Shown here: positions 1 through 8,420 of the stretch, in pieces | Layout of the letters: each line of letters opens with the position of its first letter | Position numbering within the stretch: position 1 is the stretch's first letter | Assembly (NCBI RefSeq): GCF_010747415.1 | Contig: NZ_JAAGNZ010000001.1 | Span: forward strand, 868,001-932,000 | Source: Spirosoma agri | Lineage (GTDB): Bacteria; Bacteroidota; Bacteroidia; Cytophagales; Spirosomataceae | Length of the DNA: 64,000 bases | Direction of reading: 5' to 3' | Translations under genes and position numbers: made by a program | The notes under the pieces: generated by a model | Told to the model about the DNA's origin: nothing | The model's input: the letters and a program-made list of their open reading frames with translations, nothing else | Database searches by the model: none

Positions 1-785
1 TCATGATTTTGGTTATTCGTTGAAGTAATTAAACTCAGTGTATTCTCAACTGGTGCGTCTTCTAAAACTGGTTGCCTCATCTCTTTGATTTCCTTAACAA
101 TGGGTTCATTATCATCAAATAAAGTAATGACCTTACTCACTGGGTTGTAGTGTACATTTGGATTATGGCAAACACTAAAACCTCGGCTTATCGAAATTTT
201 AAGTAATGCAGAGTTAATTGGCATTAATGATTGGTAATGGCTTGCTACCTTTTTCGAATAATTTTTTTCATTTATTTCGTCTTGACATCCAGTTTCTACT
301 ATTATAACTAGACTTGAACCTTTTTTATATGTATAGGTCAAACGTGTATATGGATCGTTAGCTACAATCGACTGCATTTGTCTACTGGTCTTATAACTTA
401 AACCATAAAAGCGAATACACACGTAACCAGAAATCTTTGTTATATCAACTTTTCCGTCAATAGCTTTAATACTCTGGTTCCAACATACATAACCAAAACT
501 ATTTCTTGAATTAACTTTAAATTTGTTTGGTAAATAGTCAGTCATGTGCTGACTCCGTGGAAAACCAAATTGAATTAGGTGGGCTATTTCTGTTACAGTT
601 AAGTGTAATTTTATAGTTTTCCCTTGATCGTCTTTGCATTTTGTAGTTAGACTGATTAAAGGAATAGTTTTGTCCGTAGAACTGACTCGATTTGCACTAT
701 TGATCGAAAAATTACATAAAAGATCTGAAACAGACTTCTGTATTTCAGTTGGTATTGAAATAGTTGAATTGATTGAAATTTCCAT
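1..785 (-). CDS. VirE N-terminal / BT4734-like domain protein, cut by the window edge
   Basis: Reading leftward from an ATG at 785, the frame stays open for 261 codons and runs off the window, so the C-terminus is missing. I see a region around residues 95-200 that resembles the BT4734/BF3469 (VirE_N) domain: a Gly-Tyr-Val-Cys-Ile strand, then 'NDPYTRLTYTYKKGSSLVII' (compare the family's DPY...SPSGxGLK...), and a closing 'ISRGFSVCHNPNVHYNP' like the family's 'SRxCFxxxDPxxYxNP'. In Bacteroidota this domain is usually the N-terminus of primase/helicase-type proteins of mobile elements and prophages. The usual Asp-rich strand (DIDN) is replaced by IRFY, so the copy may be divergent or inactive. 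The DNA is AT-rich like the neighbouring integrase, and both belong to the same inserted element. Assignment rests on motif resemblance only. Confidence 0.55.
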   Translation of the reverse strand, partial: MEISINSTISIPTEIQKSVSDLLCNFSINSANRVSSTDKTIPLISLTTKCKDDQGKTIKLHLTVTEIAHLIQFGFPRSQHMTDYLPNKFKVNSRNSFGYVCWNQSIKAIDGKVDITKISGYVCIRFYGLSYKTSRQMQSIVANDPYTRLTYTYKKGSSLVIIVETGCQDEINEKNYSKKVASHYQSLMPINSALLKISISRGFSVCHNPNVHYNPVSKVITLFDDNEPIVKEIKEMRQPVLEDAPVENTLSLITSTNNQNH

Positions 786-1436
786 AGTAATTTAAAATAA
801 ATTTCCCACAACGGCCAAATTTTTAGCCGCATTGCATAAATTGCGTTAAAATAATTGTGATGATTGTACTTGTAGTTATCCCGTTACTTCACCTGCTATT
901 TTGTCCTGTTATCTCTTATCCGTTCTCGTTATCCTAATAAAGTAGCCTAATCAATTTTCCGTTTCTATTCCTAGTTTTATTTCCTACTTTGTATCTTCTT
1001 TTGTTTGTACCTTCTTCCGTTTTTATGTGCAACCAGAATTTCACATACGATAGTTCCCCAACTTTAAAAGTAAACAGAATCTTATAGAGGTAGTTTATAA
1101 ACTACTTTATATATTATTCTTGTATTAAAAGATTTTGCAATATATTATTCTTAAAATGTTCAATAAGCAATCTTTACATTTTATAGAAAATTACTCAAGC
1201 AAAATCAAAAAAATCATACAAAGTTCTGTAAATTTTTGAATTTGGTCATAATAACTATTAATAGAGTGAAATATCTTACTTATGTCTTTGTTCAAGTGAT
1301 GAGTTAGCCACCTTTGTATTTGTCTTGGAGCTAGGTTAAAAATAGTTAAAGTAGGCTTAGCAAAATAGTTTTAATCATAGATGTGATCGATAATGAACCA
1401 AAACAAAGTTTAATTATATCTATTTCATATAAATGG
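786..1436. other. AT-rich gap inside the mobile element
   Basis: About 650 bases between the start of the VirE_N-like gene and the end of the integrase gene. It is AT-rich with pyrimidine-rich runs around 950-1030. I find no convincing coding frame, tRNA or strong terminator. It presumably holds the promoter of the leftward VirE_N-like gene near 790-900. Confidence 0.4.
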
Positions 1437-2828
1437 TTACAATAATGCTTCATAAGCAGAATCAATTGCTTCAGATGCAAACGAATCCAGATAGATGGCA
1501 GTAACCGCTTCGGTTTTATGACCCATTGCCTGACTTATAACAGCAGTACTAGTACCCTTTTGTCGTAATGTAGTGGCAAAGGAATGTCGGGCTACGTATG
1601 TCGTTAGTGGAGTTTCAATGCCGACTCGTTTCCCTAAAACCTTTAGATCTTTGTTTACTTGACCTAACACCTTATGCAATCGGTTATTAATCTGTGTTTC
1701 GGTTTTATGCTGTCCAATGCTTAGGATAGGGAATACATAACTGTCGGGACTAACGTATGTCGATTGTCTGTAATCGTTGATAAGGGCAACTGCAGATTGG
1801 ATTAAGCGAATTGTGAATTTTCCGCCAGTTTTCTGTCTAATGTAGATTAGTCTGGTATACCCTTCGGCATCAGTACTAATGTTGTGCCAACGAAGTTTAG
1901 ACAAATCGACAAAATTGATGCCTCCACAGTAGAAAGAAAACAGAAATACATGTTTTGAAAGACTTAGTCGTTCAGTCTCCGCTAAGTTCTTTATTTTAGC
2001 AATTGCAATCGCATTGCGTTTACCTTTGAAATCATCAGCAGAATATAATCCGATCGGCGTAAAATTTTCGATTTTCCGTATGTCATCTCGACTAATAGCG
2101 CGTTTCTGAGTTGAGGTATCGAATTTACCTATACTAAATTTATGTTTGTCAGCAGCACTTCGAGCAAAAGGATAGTGTTCTGGTTTGGCTACACCTTCAG
2201 CAATAGCTTTGTTTATAACAGCCCGTAAAGTCCTGAATCTGTTGCTTAAGGTTGTATCCGAATTTCCTCTCTGACGAAAGAAGGCTTCCAGTTGATTACA
2301 CAATCGAACAGTAACTTCACTAATGGCTAAATCCTCCTTTTTGTAGACACCGTCAATAAAGTCAGTAAGTTGGTTTCTAAGATCCCTATAGATTGTACTG
2401 TTACCATTTTGACGGGCTATAACCATAGTCGATGTTATTTCATCTATGTAAGCTAACAGCGAAATGCTACGAATCTGTTTGCGGCTTTCTACGGCTTTAT
2501 TGGCTACTGCTTTCGCATCGTGCTGTTCATCGGCCATAGACAGTGTACTAGCAGCTTGACTATACTTTTTCTCCCAATTCTCTAATTCTGTAATAAGGTC
2601 GTTGCGAAGTTCTTCCGTATAACTACGCCTTATTGCTTCCTTGTAACCAGTGTATTTGCTGTTCCAGTACTTAGGGTGTAAGCTCAAACCAGTTGCAACA
2701 AACTTGCTTTTACGGTCTTTTGTAATGCGTAACCAGAACGGATGAGAACCATCTTGTAACACTTTATGAGTGCGATATATGATCTTTACTGTTGCCTTAC
2801 CTTCTTTAAATTCAGTAGTCCTTGCCAT
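1437..2828 (-). CDS. Tyrosine recombinase / integrase of the inserted element (463 aa)
   Basis: Site-specific recombinase expected to integrate and excise the element at the adjacent tRNA-Val fragment. It has the Bacteroidota layout: N-terminal arm-DNA-binding region (about 1-90, 'HPFWLRITKDRKSKFVATGLSL'-type strands), a SAM-like core-binding domain (about 115-235) and a C-terminal catalytic domain. Visible catalytic residues are Lys in 'QKTGGKF', Arg414 in 'VARHSFA', His437 in 'MGHK' and nucleophile Tyr446 in 'AIYLDSF'. The first catalytic Arg is not where XerC-type enzymes have it: the motif reads 'FYCGGINFVDL' instead of 'GxR'. This substitution is known in the CTnDOT integrase group. ATG at 2828 is preceded by repeated putative arm sites. 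The gene is transcribed away from the att site, into the element. Confidence 0.93.
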   Translation of the reverse strand: MARTTEFKEGKATVKIIYRTHKVLQDGSHPFWLRITKDRKSKFVATGLSLHPKYWNSKYTGYKEAIRRSYTEELRNDLITELENWEKKYSQAASTLSMADEQHDAKAVANKAVESRKQIRSISLLAYIDEITSTMVIARQNGNSTIYRDLRNQLTDFIDGVYKKEDLAISEVTVRLCNQLEAFFRQRGNSDTTLSNRFRTLRAVINKAIAEGVAKPEHYPFARSAADKHKFSIGKFDTSTQKRAISRDDIRKIENFTPIGLYSADDFKGKRNAIAIAKIKNLAETERLSLSKHVFLFSFYCGGINFVDLSKLRWHNISTDAEGYTRLIYIRQKTGGKFTIRLIQSAVALINDYRQSTYVSPDSYVFPILSIGQHKTETQINNRLHKVLGQVNKDLKVLGKRVGIETPLTTYVARHSFATTLRQKGTSTAVISQAMGHKTEAVTAIYLDSFASEAIDSAYEALL

Positions 2829-2895
2829 TTGTTGTACCTAATCATTCGAGGTACAACGTTAGGTACAACAAATATAAAAAACTTTGTTGTACCTA
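2829..2895. repeat. Cluster of TTGTTGTACCTA repeats upstream of the integrase
   Basis: TTGTTGTACCTA occurs at 2829-2840 and 2884-2895, its exact reverse complement at 2860-2871, and a shorter reverse copy (AGGTACAAC) at 2849-2857. A fifth partial copy, TAGGTACAAC, lies at 3065-3074 beyond the tRNA fragment. Such repeats beside an integrase gene and att site fit arm-type recombinase binding sites. They also overlap the integrase promoter region, so they could mediate autoregulation. Function is inferred. Confidence 0.6.
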
Positions 2896-2971
2896 TAAAA
2901 AATTTGTGTAGAAATTTACAAAAAATCTCTGTAAATCAATAAGTTAAGTAGTTATTTTCTGTTAAGTTATA

Positions 2972-3017
2972 CTGCCTTACAAGCAGAGGGTCGGGGGTTC
3001 GAATCCCTCAACTCCCA
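2972..3017 (+). tRNA. 3' fragment of tRNA-Val(UAC), att site of the element
   Basis: The sequence folds as the 3' part of a tRNA: anticodon stem CTGC/GCAG with loop CTTACAA (anticodon TAC, valine), 5-nt variable loop, T arm GGGGG-TTCGAAT-CCCTC, acceptor strand AACTCCC and discriminator A. The 5' half is absent: no GGGAGTT acceptor strand or D arm occurs upstream, and base 27 (A2971) cannot pair with A2987. This is the classic remnant left when a tyrosine recombinase integrates in a tRNA anticodon region. The intact tRNA should sit at the other end of the element, left of the window. Confidence 0.85.
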
Positions 3018-3028
3018 CACTAGAAATC

Positions 3029-3060
3029 AAGCACTTAGCAGCAATGTTAAGTGCTTTTTG
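3029..3060 (+). terminator. Rho-independent terminator after the tRNA fragment
   Basis: Stem AAGCACTTA / TAAGTGCTT with a loop of about ten bases and a following T run. It was probably the terminator of the original tRNA gene before the element separated the two halves. Confidence 0.75.
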
Positions 3061-3273
3061 CTTTTAGGTACAACGACAGTATGCACTGTGTTTACTCCTC
3101 CGTAAAGTGCATACCTGCAAAAGCTACTCAGTCTGCGCTGTAGCTATTTTAGTCTAGCTGTATAAAACTTACAAAGACTTTCTGTTGAAGCCATACAATC
3201 AGTTGTAGGCTTAGTTGTAGCCAAACTCGTCATAATCGTTGTTCTAAGGGGAGAATTTCAATCATATCAGGCT

Positions 3274-3618
3274 ATGAAAACTAGAATGCTATCTGCTGTT
3301 GCGTTGGTTATGTTGATGACCCACTTCAGCGTACAGGCACAAACGACGCCAAGAGCGGCTGCAACCGGTAAGCCAGCCAATTCTCAAATGAATGGACGGT
3401 CACCGAAGAATTCAAATGCGATGAGCCGGGCAACGGTAGACGGTTCAGATGGTAGCGCGACTAATGATGGAGCCAGCGGTCAGAGTGGCCGCCCGGCTCC
3501 TTTGCCGGTAGTTGCCACTGATAAGAAAACGATCAAAAGCAGCCGGAATATGAAAAACAAGTCCGTCAATATGAATCGTACATCAGCATCGCCCGGTAAA
3601 AAATCAGCGGACCAATAG
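3274..3618 (+). CDS. Small exported low-complexity protein (114 aa), unknown function
   Basis: I do not recognise the family. An N-terminal signal peptide is clear (Lys/Arg, hydrophobic stretch, cleavage after 'SVQAQ', about residue 23). The mature part is rich in Ser, Asn, Thr, Ala and Lys with no predicted fold, and contains 'RSPKNSNAM' and 'SRNMKNKSVNMNR' stretches; it is basic and probably disordered in the periplasm. It is the first chromosomal gene beyond the att site, has its own upstream gap and no obvious partner. Codon use matches the GC-richer chromosome rather than the element. Confidence 0.6.
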   Translation: MKTRMLSAVALVMLMTHFSVQAQTTPRAAATGKPANSQMNGRSPKNSNAMSRATVDGSDGSATNDGASGQSGRPAPLPVVATDKKTIKSSRNMKNKSVNMNRTSASPGKKSADQ

Positions 3619-3854
3619 AAAGGCAAAACAGTTCAGTATGATTGATGTTAATCGCAGGATATTAGTTGTCAGTGCGTTAACGTGTAAGAACACCCGCGTC
3701 TTATCGAATGGCGTTGGGAGAGCGTGTACCAGATGCAGTTACCCCAGTCTATTGTTTTGGAAACAGGCAACCAGTTTACGGTTTCGCTGCCACTGCTTGC
3801 CTGACTGGCTGGCCGGGCCTTAGTTGGAGAAAGCCATTCATTAACTTACTTCTG

Positions 3855-4250
3855 ATGAAGTTATTCTTTCTGCTTCTGGTTATCAGTATAACCGGCACGT
3901 ATGGACAATCCGCTTTATATGGCGAAAAGCTAGATAGCCCGTTGACGTTGCGCAATGGGCTGGTAATAGTTGTTGGCGATACAATCCATTTTGGCAAAGG
4001 AACACTACCAAATGGTGATTTCAACTACATCACCAGATCAGGTAAAACGCCACTGACTCGTCAGTGGTGTGGGCGTTATGCCATCGTTCAGGCAATACGT
4101 GGTAATGAGCGAAAAAAATACATTGTTGTTCGGGCTGGTCGGACTGCGGTAATTGACATAACGGCCGCTATCAGCGTAGCAGAAATAGTGGGAATAAATA
4201 AATCTAGCTTAACGCTTACACCTGTCCATATTCGGGGCGATTACAGATGA
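3855..4250 (+). CDS. Small exported protein (131 aa), unknown function
   Basis: The ATG at 3855 begins a clean signal peptide (MKLFFLLLVISITGTYGQ), so I prefer it to the in-frame upstream start at 3708, whose extra 49 residues would bury the signal. The mature protein of about 110 residues has alternating hydrophobic strands, including 'LRNGLVIVVGDTIHFGKGTLP' and 'YIVVRAGRTAVIDITAAISV', suggesting a small beta-rich periplasmic protein. No catalytic motif is visible. It follows the small exported gene at 3274-3618 on the same strand, about 240 bases downstream. Family not recognised. Confidence 0.65.
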   Translation: MKLFFLLLVISITGTYGQSALYGEKLDSPLTLRNGLVIVVGDTIHFGKGTLPNGDFNYITRSGKTPLTRQWCGRYAIVQAIRGNERKKYIVVRAGRTAVIDITAAISVAEIVGINKSSLTLTPVHIRGDYR

Positions 4251-4825
4251 ATGCCTGTAATACATGTGACTAGACATATAGTAGGATATGACCTCCCGGG
4301 CAGTCAGCAATGCGCTTCTGTTCCGTTCAGATAGGGTACGCGGTCAACGTAAATGCGTCTTCTGGCTTGACCTATTTGTTTAGCTTACAGCAAGTGAGGC
4401 TGGCTAATCCGACAAGTAAAAACCCGGCAGCTCTGTTACAAGCTACCGGGCCGCGGTTAAACTACTCCACAAAGCATCCTGCATGATGAAGTTACCCCAA
4501 AATTAAGACCTAATCATGATCGTATCAACTAGTATTGATTCATGTGTGTTGAATTACATCACTAGTTCTGCCTTTTTTCATCCACGTGTGATTCGTTTAG
4601 GTCGGTACAGGCTCGTTGGTAGTTTACATGCGGTATCTTGCCCCCGTGCTCATCACCGGGTACACACGACGCAGTAGCTCATTATTGAAGAATATCGTCA
4701 GGTAATCTGCCGGTCAACTCTTTAGCAATAGTTTAGAAACAACGGTTTGGAACTGTTACTTTACTTCAGGGGGTATCAGTCGTAAAACGGGCGGAAGTCG
4801 TATTTTTGTCAAAAATCGTATCCGT
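4251..4825. other. Intergenic stretch before the GH78 gene
   Basis: About 575 bases with no plus-strand gene. It contains a minus-strand hairpin with a T5 tail at 4418-4450 and a 13-codon minus-strand frame running into it (listed separately). Just before the GH78-like gene, TATTTTTG at 4801-4808 matches the Bacteroidota -7 element TAnnTTTG, although no good -33 element is visible. Confidence 0.4.
4418..4450 (-). terminator. Minus-strand hairpin with T tract
   Basis: On the minus strand CCCGGTAGCT and AGCTGCCGGG form a 10-bp stem with one mismatch, followed by TTTTT. No recognisable minus-strand gene lies upstream other than a tiny frame at 4443-4484 (MQDALWSSLTAAR), so the hairpin may end a small RNA or leader transcript. 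Confidence 0.5.
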
Positions 4826-7261
4826 GTGACTGTTCTTTTCCGAGTATATCGTTCGTTGCTACCAGTTGTAGGGTTGCTGGTCTTCGCCAATCTCCTTTGG
4901 GCCCAGACACCACCTCCCGACTGGACCTCCCAATACTGGACAGCCCGCTGGATTTTGCACCCTACCGCTCCGTCGCGGCAATACGGCGTTTTTCATTTTC
5001 GCAAAACCGTCGAACTGGCCCAGAAACCAACGCGCTTTGTAGTTCACGTGTCGGCCGATAATCGTTATAGGCTCTTTGTAAATGGCAAATCGGTAGCGAT
5101 GGGCCCCGCCCGCAGCGATACACAAAACTGGAATTACGAAACGATTGATCTTGCTCCTTATTTACAGGCAGGGCGAAATGTGCTGGCGGCACAGGTATGG
5201 TACATGGGTGAGGGCGCTCCCTTCGCGCAGATGAGTTACCAGCTCGGGTTTCTGGTACAGGGTGACAGCGATACCGAAAAAGTAGTCAACACGGACGCTA
5301 CGTGGAAAATTTTCCAGAATCCGGCGTACTCACCCATTAAAAACGATATTCCTAAACTGCGTACCTATATTGTGGTGGGCGATGGGGATCGGGTCGATGC
5401 GGCAACGTACCCGTGGGGGTGGGAGCAGCCGAGTTTTGACGATAAAGCCTGGGTTGCGGCCAAAACGCTTAATTTTCCGGCCAAGCCACGCGGTCTGGGC
5501 ACCGATGGGAACTGGGGACTGGTGCCACGAACAATTCCGATGATGACCGAGAAACCCCTCCGGCTGACTACGGTTCGGCGGAGTGAACACGGTAAAATGG
5601 ATAACGCCTTTCTACAGGGCAAATCGCCGGTGACGATTTCAACGAATACGAAAGCCGTTTTTCTGCTGGATCAGGGATACCTCACCAATGCCTATCCTGA
5701 ACTGACCGTTTCTCAGGGAAAAGGGGCAACCATAACACTGAGCTACGCCGAAGCACTGGTTGACAGCAAAGGCCAGAAAGGAAACCGGAACGAACTGGAA
5801 GGGCGGACACTACGCGGCTTCGATGATCAGTTTGTTGCCGATGGCGGTAGTAAACGTACGTTCCGACCGTTGTGGTTTCGAACGTATCGCTATCTGCAAC
5901 TGACGGTTGAGACCAAAGGCGAATCGCTGGTGCTGGATGAGTTGATCGGGCAGTACACGGCTTATCCATTCGAGGAAAAGGCGCAGGTCGTAACCAGTGA
6001 TACAACCCTGAAAGCGATCTGGAATGTCGGCTGGCGAACGGCGCAACTTTGTGCGGGCGAAAACTATTACGACTGTCCGTACTACGAACAACTGCAATAC
6101 ACGGGCGACACCCGCATTCAATCGCTGATTTCGTTGTATGTAACGGGCGATGATCGACTGATGCGGAAAGCCATTGCCGATTATGACCATAGCCGGTTCA
6201 ATGATGGACTGACCCAAAGCCGTTACCCTTCCGCCGATTTTCAGGTTATTCCAACGTTTTCGCTGTTCTGGGTCTGCATGATTCACGATTACTGGATGCA
6301 TCGGCAGGACGACGCATTTGTGAAGTCGATGCTGCCGGGCATACTGGGCGTGCTGAACTGGCACGAACAGCGAATTGCCAAAACAGGGCTGAACGGTCCG
6401 CTGGAGTGGTGGAACTTCGTTGACTGGTCGACGTGGCAGAATGCGAAAGATGAAACAGCCGGTGGTGTTCCGGCGGGTGCGCGGAAGGGCGGATCGAGTA
6501 TCTTGTCGCTTCAACAGGCATACACTTATTTTCGGGCGGGTGATCTGTTGGCACACTACGGACAGAACGAACGGGCCGAACATTACCGCGAACTAGGGCG
6601 TAAGCTAAATAAAGCCGTATATGCGCAATGCTGGGATGCTGGTCGGGGCTTAATGGCTGATACGCCCATCGTTCCTGCCGGACAGGCTGGCAAGACGAGC
6701 TATAGCCAACACGCCAATATTCTGGCCGTATTGACCGATGCCGTGCCAGCTGCTCAGCAAGCGGCCCTGTTACAGAAGGTCATGGCCGATCCCAAGGGCG
6801 GGCCGGATTCGCTAACCCAAGCTACGTTCTATTTTAAATTCTATCTGTTCGAAGCGTTGAAGAAAACGGGCCTTGGTGATCAGTTTGTGAGCCAGTTGAA
6901 GCCCTGGCGTGACATGCTGGCTATTGGCCTGACCACTTTTGCCGAAAACCCCGAGCCAACCCGTTCCGACTGCCACGCCTGGAGCGCATCGCCACTCTAC
7001 GAACTGTTATCGATCACCTGTGGCATTCGACCGGCAGAGCCAGGATTTAAGTCCGTTCGGATTGAGCCGTATCTGGGCAATTTAACGACGGTTAATGGAC
7101 GGATGCCGCATCCACTCGGCGACATTGCGGTACAATTCCAGAAGACAGCGACGGGCGGATTGACGGGCACCGTTACGCTACCTACCAACGTGACCGGGAC
7201 ACTCCGTTGGAAAGGGAAGGCGTTGCCCCTGAAAGCTGGTCAACAAACGGTGACTCTATAG
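4826..7261 (+). CDS. GH78-like alpha-L-rhamnosidase (811 aa), exported
   Basis: Predicted glycoside hydrolase of the alpha-L-rhamnosidase family, releasing rhamnose from plant or bacterial glycans in the periplasm or outside. A signal peptide ends near residue 27 (LLWAQ). Next comes a rhamnosidase N-terminal beta-sandwich (about 50-200, with 'RYRLFVNGKSVAMGPAR'), a second sandwich, then the (alpha/alpha)6 barrel with 'DCPYYEQLQYTGD' at 416-428, equivalent to the family motif DCPxREQxxWxGD, and 'EWWNFVDW' at 527-534. The C-terminal domain starts after 'HAWSASPLYEL' (from 717). Start codon is GTG, 18 bases after a TAnnTTTG element. It stands alone, ended by a terminator, without a SusC/D pair nearby. 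Substrate specificity is inferred from family resemblance. Confidence 0.85.
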   Translation: MTVLFRVYRSLLPVVGLLVFANLLWAQTPPPDWTSQYWTARWILHPTAPSRQYGVFHFRKTVELAQKPTRFVVHVSADNRYRLFVNGKSVAMGPARSDTQNWNYETIDLAPYLQAGRNVLAAQVWYMGEGAPFAQMSYQLGFLVQGDSDTEKVVNTDATWKIFQNPAYSPIKNDIPKLRTYIVVGDGDRVDAATYPWGWEQPSFDDKAWVAAKTLNFPAKPRGLGTDGNWGLVPRTIPMMTEKPLRLTTVRRSEHGKMDNAFLQGKSPVTISTNTKAVFLLDQGYLTNAYPELTVSQGKGATITLSYAEALVDSKGQKGNRNELEGRTLRGFDDQFVADGGSKRTFRPLWFRTYRYLQLTVETKGESLVLDELIGQYTAYPFEEKAQVVTSDTTLKAIWNVGWRTAQLCAGENYYDCPYYEQLQYTGDTRIQSLISLYVTGDDRLMRKAIADYDHSRFNDGLTQSRYPSADFQVIPTFSLFWVCMIHDYWMHRQDDAFVKSMLPGILGVLNWHEQRIAKTGLNGPLEWWNFVDWSTWQNAKDETAGGVPAGARKGGSSILSLQQAYTYFRAGDLLAHYGQNERAEHYRELGRKLNKAVYAQCWDAGRGLMADTPIVPAGQAGKTSYSQHANILAVLTDAVPAAQQAALLQKVMADPKGGPDSLTQATFYFKFYLFEALKKTGLGDQFVSQLKPWRDMLAIGLTTFAENPEPTRSDCHAWSASPLYELLSITCGIRPAEPGFKSVRIEPYLGNLTTVNGRMPHPLGDIAVQFQKTATGGLTGTVTLPTNVTGTLRWKGKALPLKAGQQTVTL

Positions 7262-7436
7262 ATGGCTTACGAACCTGTAGTCGTTCCTGAAGTTACTGTT
7301 TATATACATGTATCCTCTTTGATTAACTTGATATTGTTAGCTTCTTTTTTTACAGATGAGTGCTCCCTAATCCCCGTAGCTCAGCAATACATTCGACGTT
7401 TTTTCTATTTTTGTCATTTACAAGTTACGGTGGGTA

Positions 7437-7472
7437 TCAAAACGCTCGGGCAGATTGGCCGGGCGTTTTTTG
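7437..7472 (+). terminator. Terminator after the GH78 gene
   Basis: Stem AACGCTCGGGC / GCCGGGCGTT with a short loop and a T6 tract. It lies about 180 bases after the rhamnosidase stop. Confidence 0.7.
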
Positions 7473-7554
7473 TTTCTCCACGACCGGGACGATTCGGTAA
7501 AAGCTGGTTACTAATGCCACGTACACGGCTATCCATACATTGCTTATGCACACG

Positions 7555-8022
7555 ATGATGAAGTTATTTCTCTGTCTTGTTTTTAATCTGCTGGTTCTTT
7601 CACTGGTCGCCGAAGCGCAGAAGATACCCAAAGATGCCGATGCGATCGAACTGACCACCAGCTTGGCTGATTCGGCACTGTTTGAGTCGGTGCAATCGTA
7701 CCTCGAAGAAGCCGGTTTTGATATTGAGATCGCCAATCAGGAGGATGGTACAATCGTGACCGAATACCGACTTATTGCTGAGTTTAAGACGATAAAGGAG
7801 CCTATCGAAATACGCATAACTGCTACACTATCCGGCGAAGTCGTACTGTTCAAGGCGCAGGCTACATCGCATAGAGCAGGTAACTCCTACGAAAATGAAC
7901 CGATCGTCAATAAAGAGTCGGCTGATGGTGTCAGTAATGGCGAGTTCCTGCTTTTTAACGAAGTGATAACCAAATACGCTAAAACGCTGGACCAGGTAAC
8001 CGTAGATTACAACGTGCCCTGA
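7555..8022 (+). CDS. Exported protein of unknown function (155 aa)
   Basis: A longer frame begins at a TTG (7540), but the ATG at 7555 gives a proper signal peptide (MMKLFLCLVFNLLVLSLVAEAQ), so I start there. The mature part has a two-strand/helix pattern: 'ADSALFESVQSYLEEAGFDIE' followed by 'GTIVTEYRLI', 'PIEIRITATLSGEVVLFKAQ'. This resembles the small lipocalin/DUF4468-like exported proteins of Bacteroidota in style, but I cannot assign a family. It is preceded by the GH78 terminator and followed by its own terminator at 8156, so it is probably monocistronic. Confidence 0.65.
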   Translation: MMKLFLCLVFNLLVLSLVAEAQKIPKDADAIELTTSLADSALFESVQSYLEEAGFDIEIANQEDGTIVTEYRLIAEFKTIKEPIEIRITATLSGEVVLFKAQATSHRAGNSYENEPIVNKESADGVSNGEFLLFNEVITKYAKTLDQVTVDYNVP

Positions 8023-8420
8023 TCGGAGCCGTTTCATCGAAAAGATGGTCGCGTATGGCCCGGAAATCGTTTGCGCACAAACACTTAACTCGCACACGGG
8101 GTTAGGCAATTGTGCCTGTGTGTGGGCACTGTGTTAATGTACACTACCAAGGAGGGGCCCGGTTTATCCGGGCTTTTTTTATCAAAGAGGTGCCGCTACT
8201 ACAAGAGGGGCAAAAAAATAGGCCACTCCCGAAAGAGCAGCCCGCGAAAAGAAAAGTGTTATCGCACATACATACGCGCTCGAAACAGATTCAGATTTCT
8301 CACATCGGAGAAAAGATAAATTTTAGGTCGGTTTTCGGTTAGACTACTTTTCTTTACTATAATAGTTCGTTGTTAATCAGTCCTTAACGCAAATTAGTAA
8401 GCTTCTTGATCAGACAAAAA
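8023..8420. other. Intergenic stretch with one terminator
   Basis: About 400 bases between the exported protein gene and the convergent SDR gene. Apart from the terminator at 8156-8180, I see nothing else of note; short frames here lack start signals or family resemblance. Confidence 0.5.
8156..8180 (+). terminator. Rho-independent terminator
   Basis: GGCCCGG-TTTAT-CCGGGCT stem-loop followed by seven T. It ends transcription of the exported-protein gene to its left. Confidence 0.85.

Noticed and set aside
2828..2971. 5' half of a tRNA upstream of the tRNA-Val fragment
   Set aside because: No GGGAGTT acceptor strand or D-arm is present, so this is only the 3' remnant.
3638..3823. 61-codon plus-strand frame between two small exported proteins
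   Set aside because: Cys/Leu-rich random composition, overlapping the 5' region of a better gene at 3855.
5810..6583. 257-codon open frame antisense to the GH78-like gene
   Set aside because: Codon pattern and domain motifs belong to the plus-strand rhamnosidase; the antisense product has no domain-like composition.
7262..7558. 98-codon frame directly after the GH78 stop
   Set aside because: It contains the terminator hairpin at 7437-7472 and has no coherent composition.
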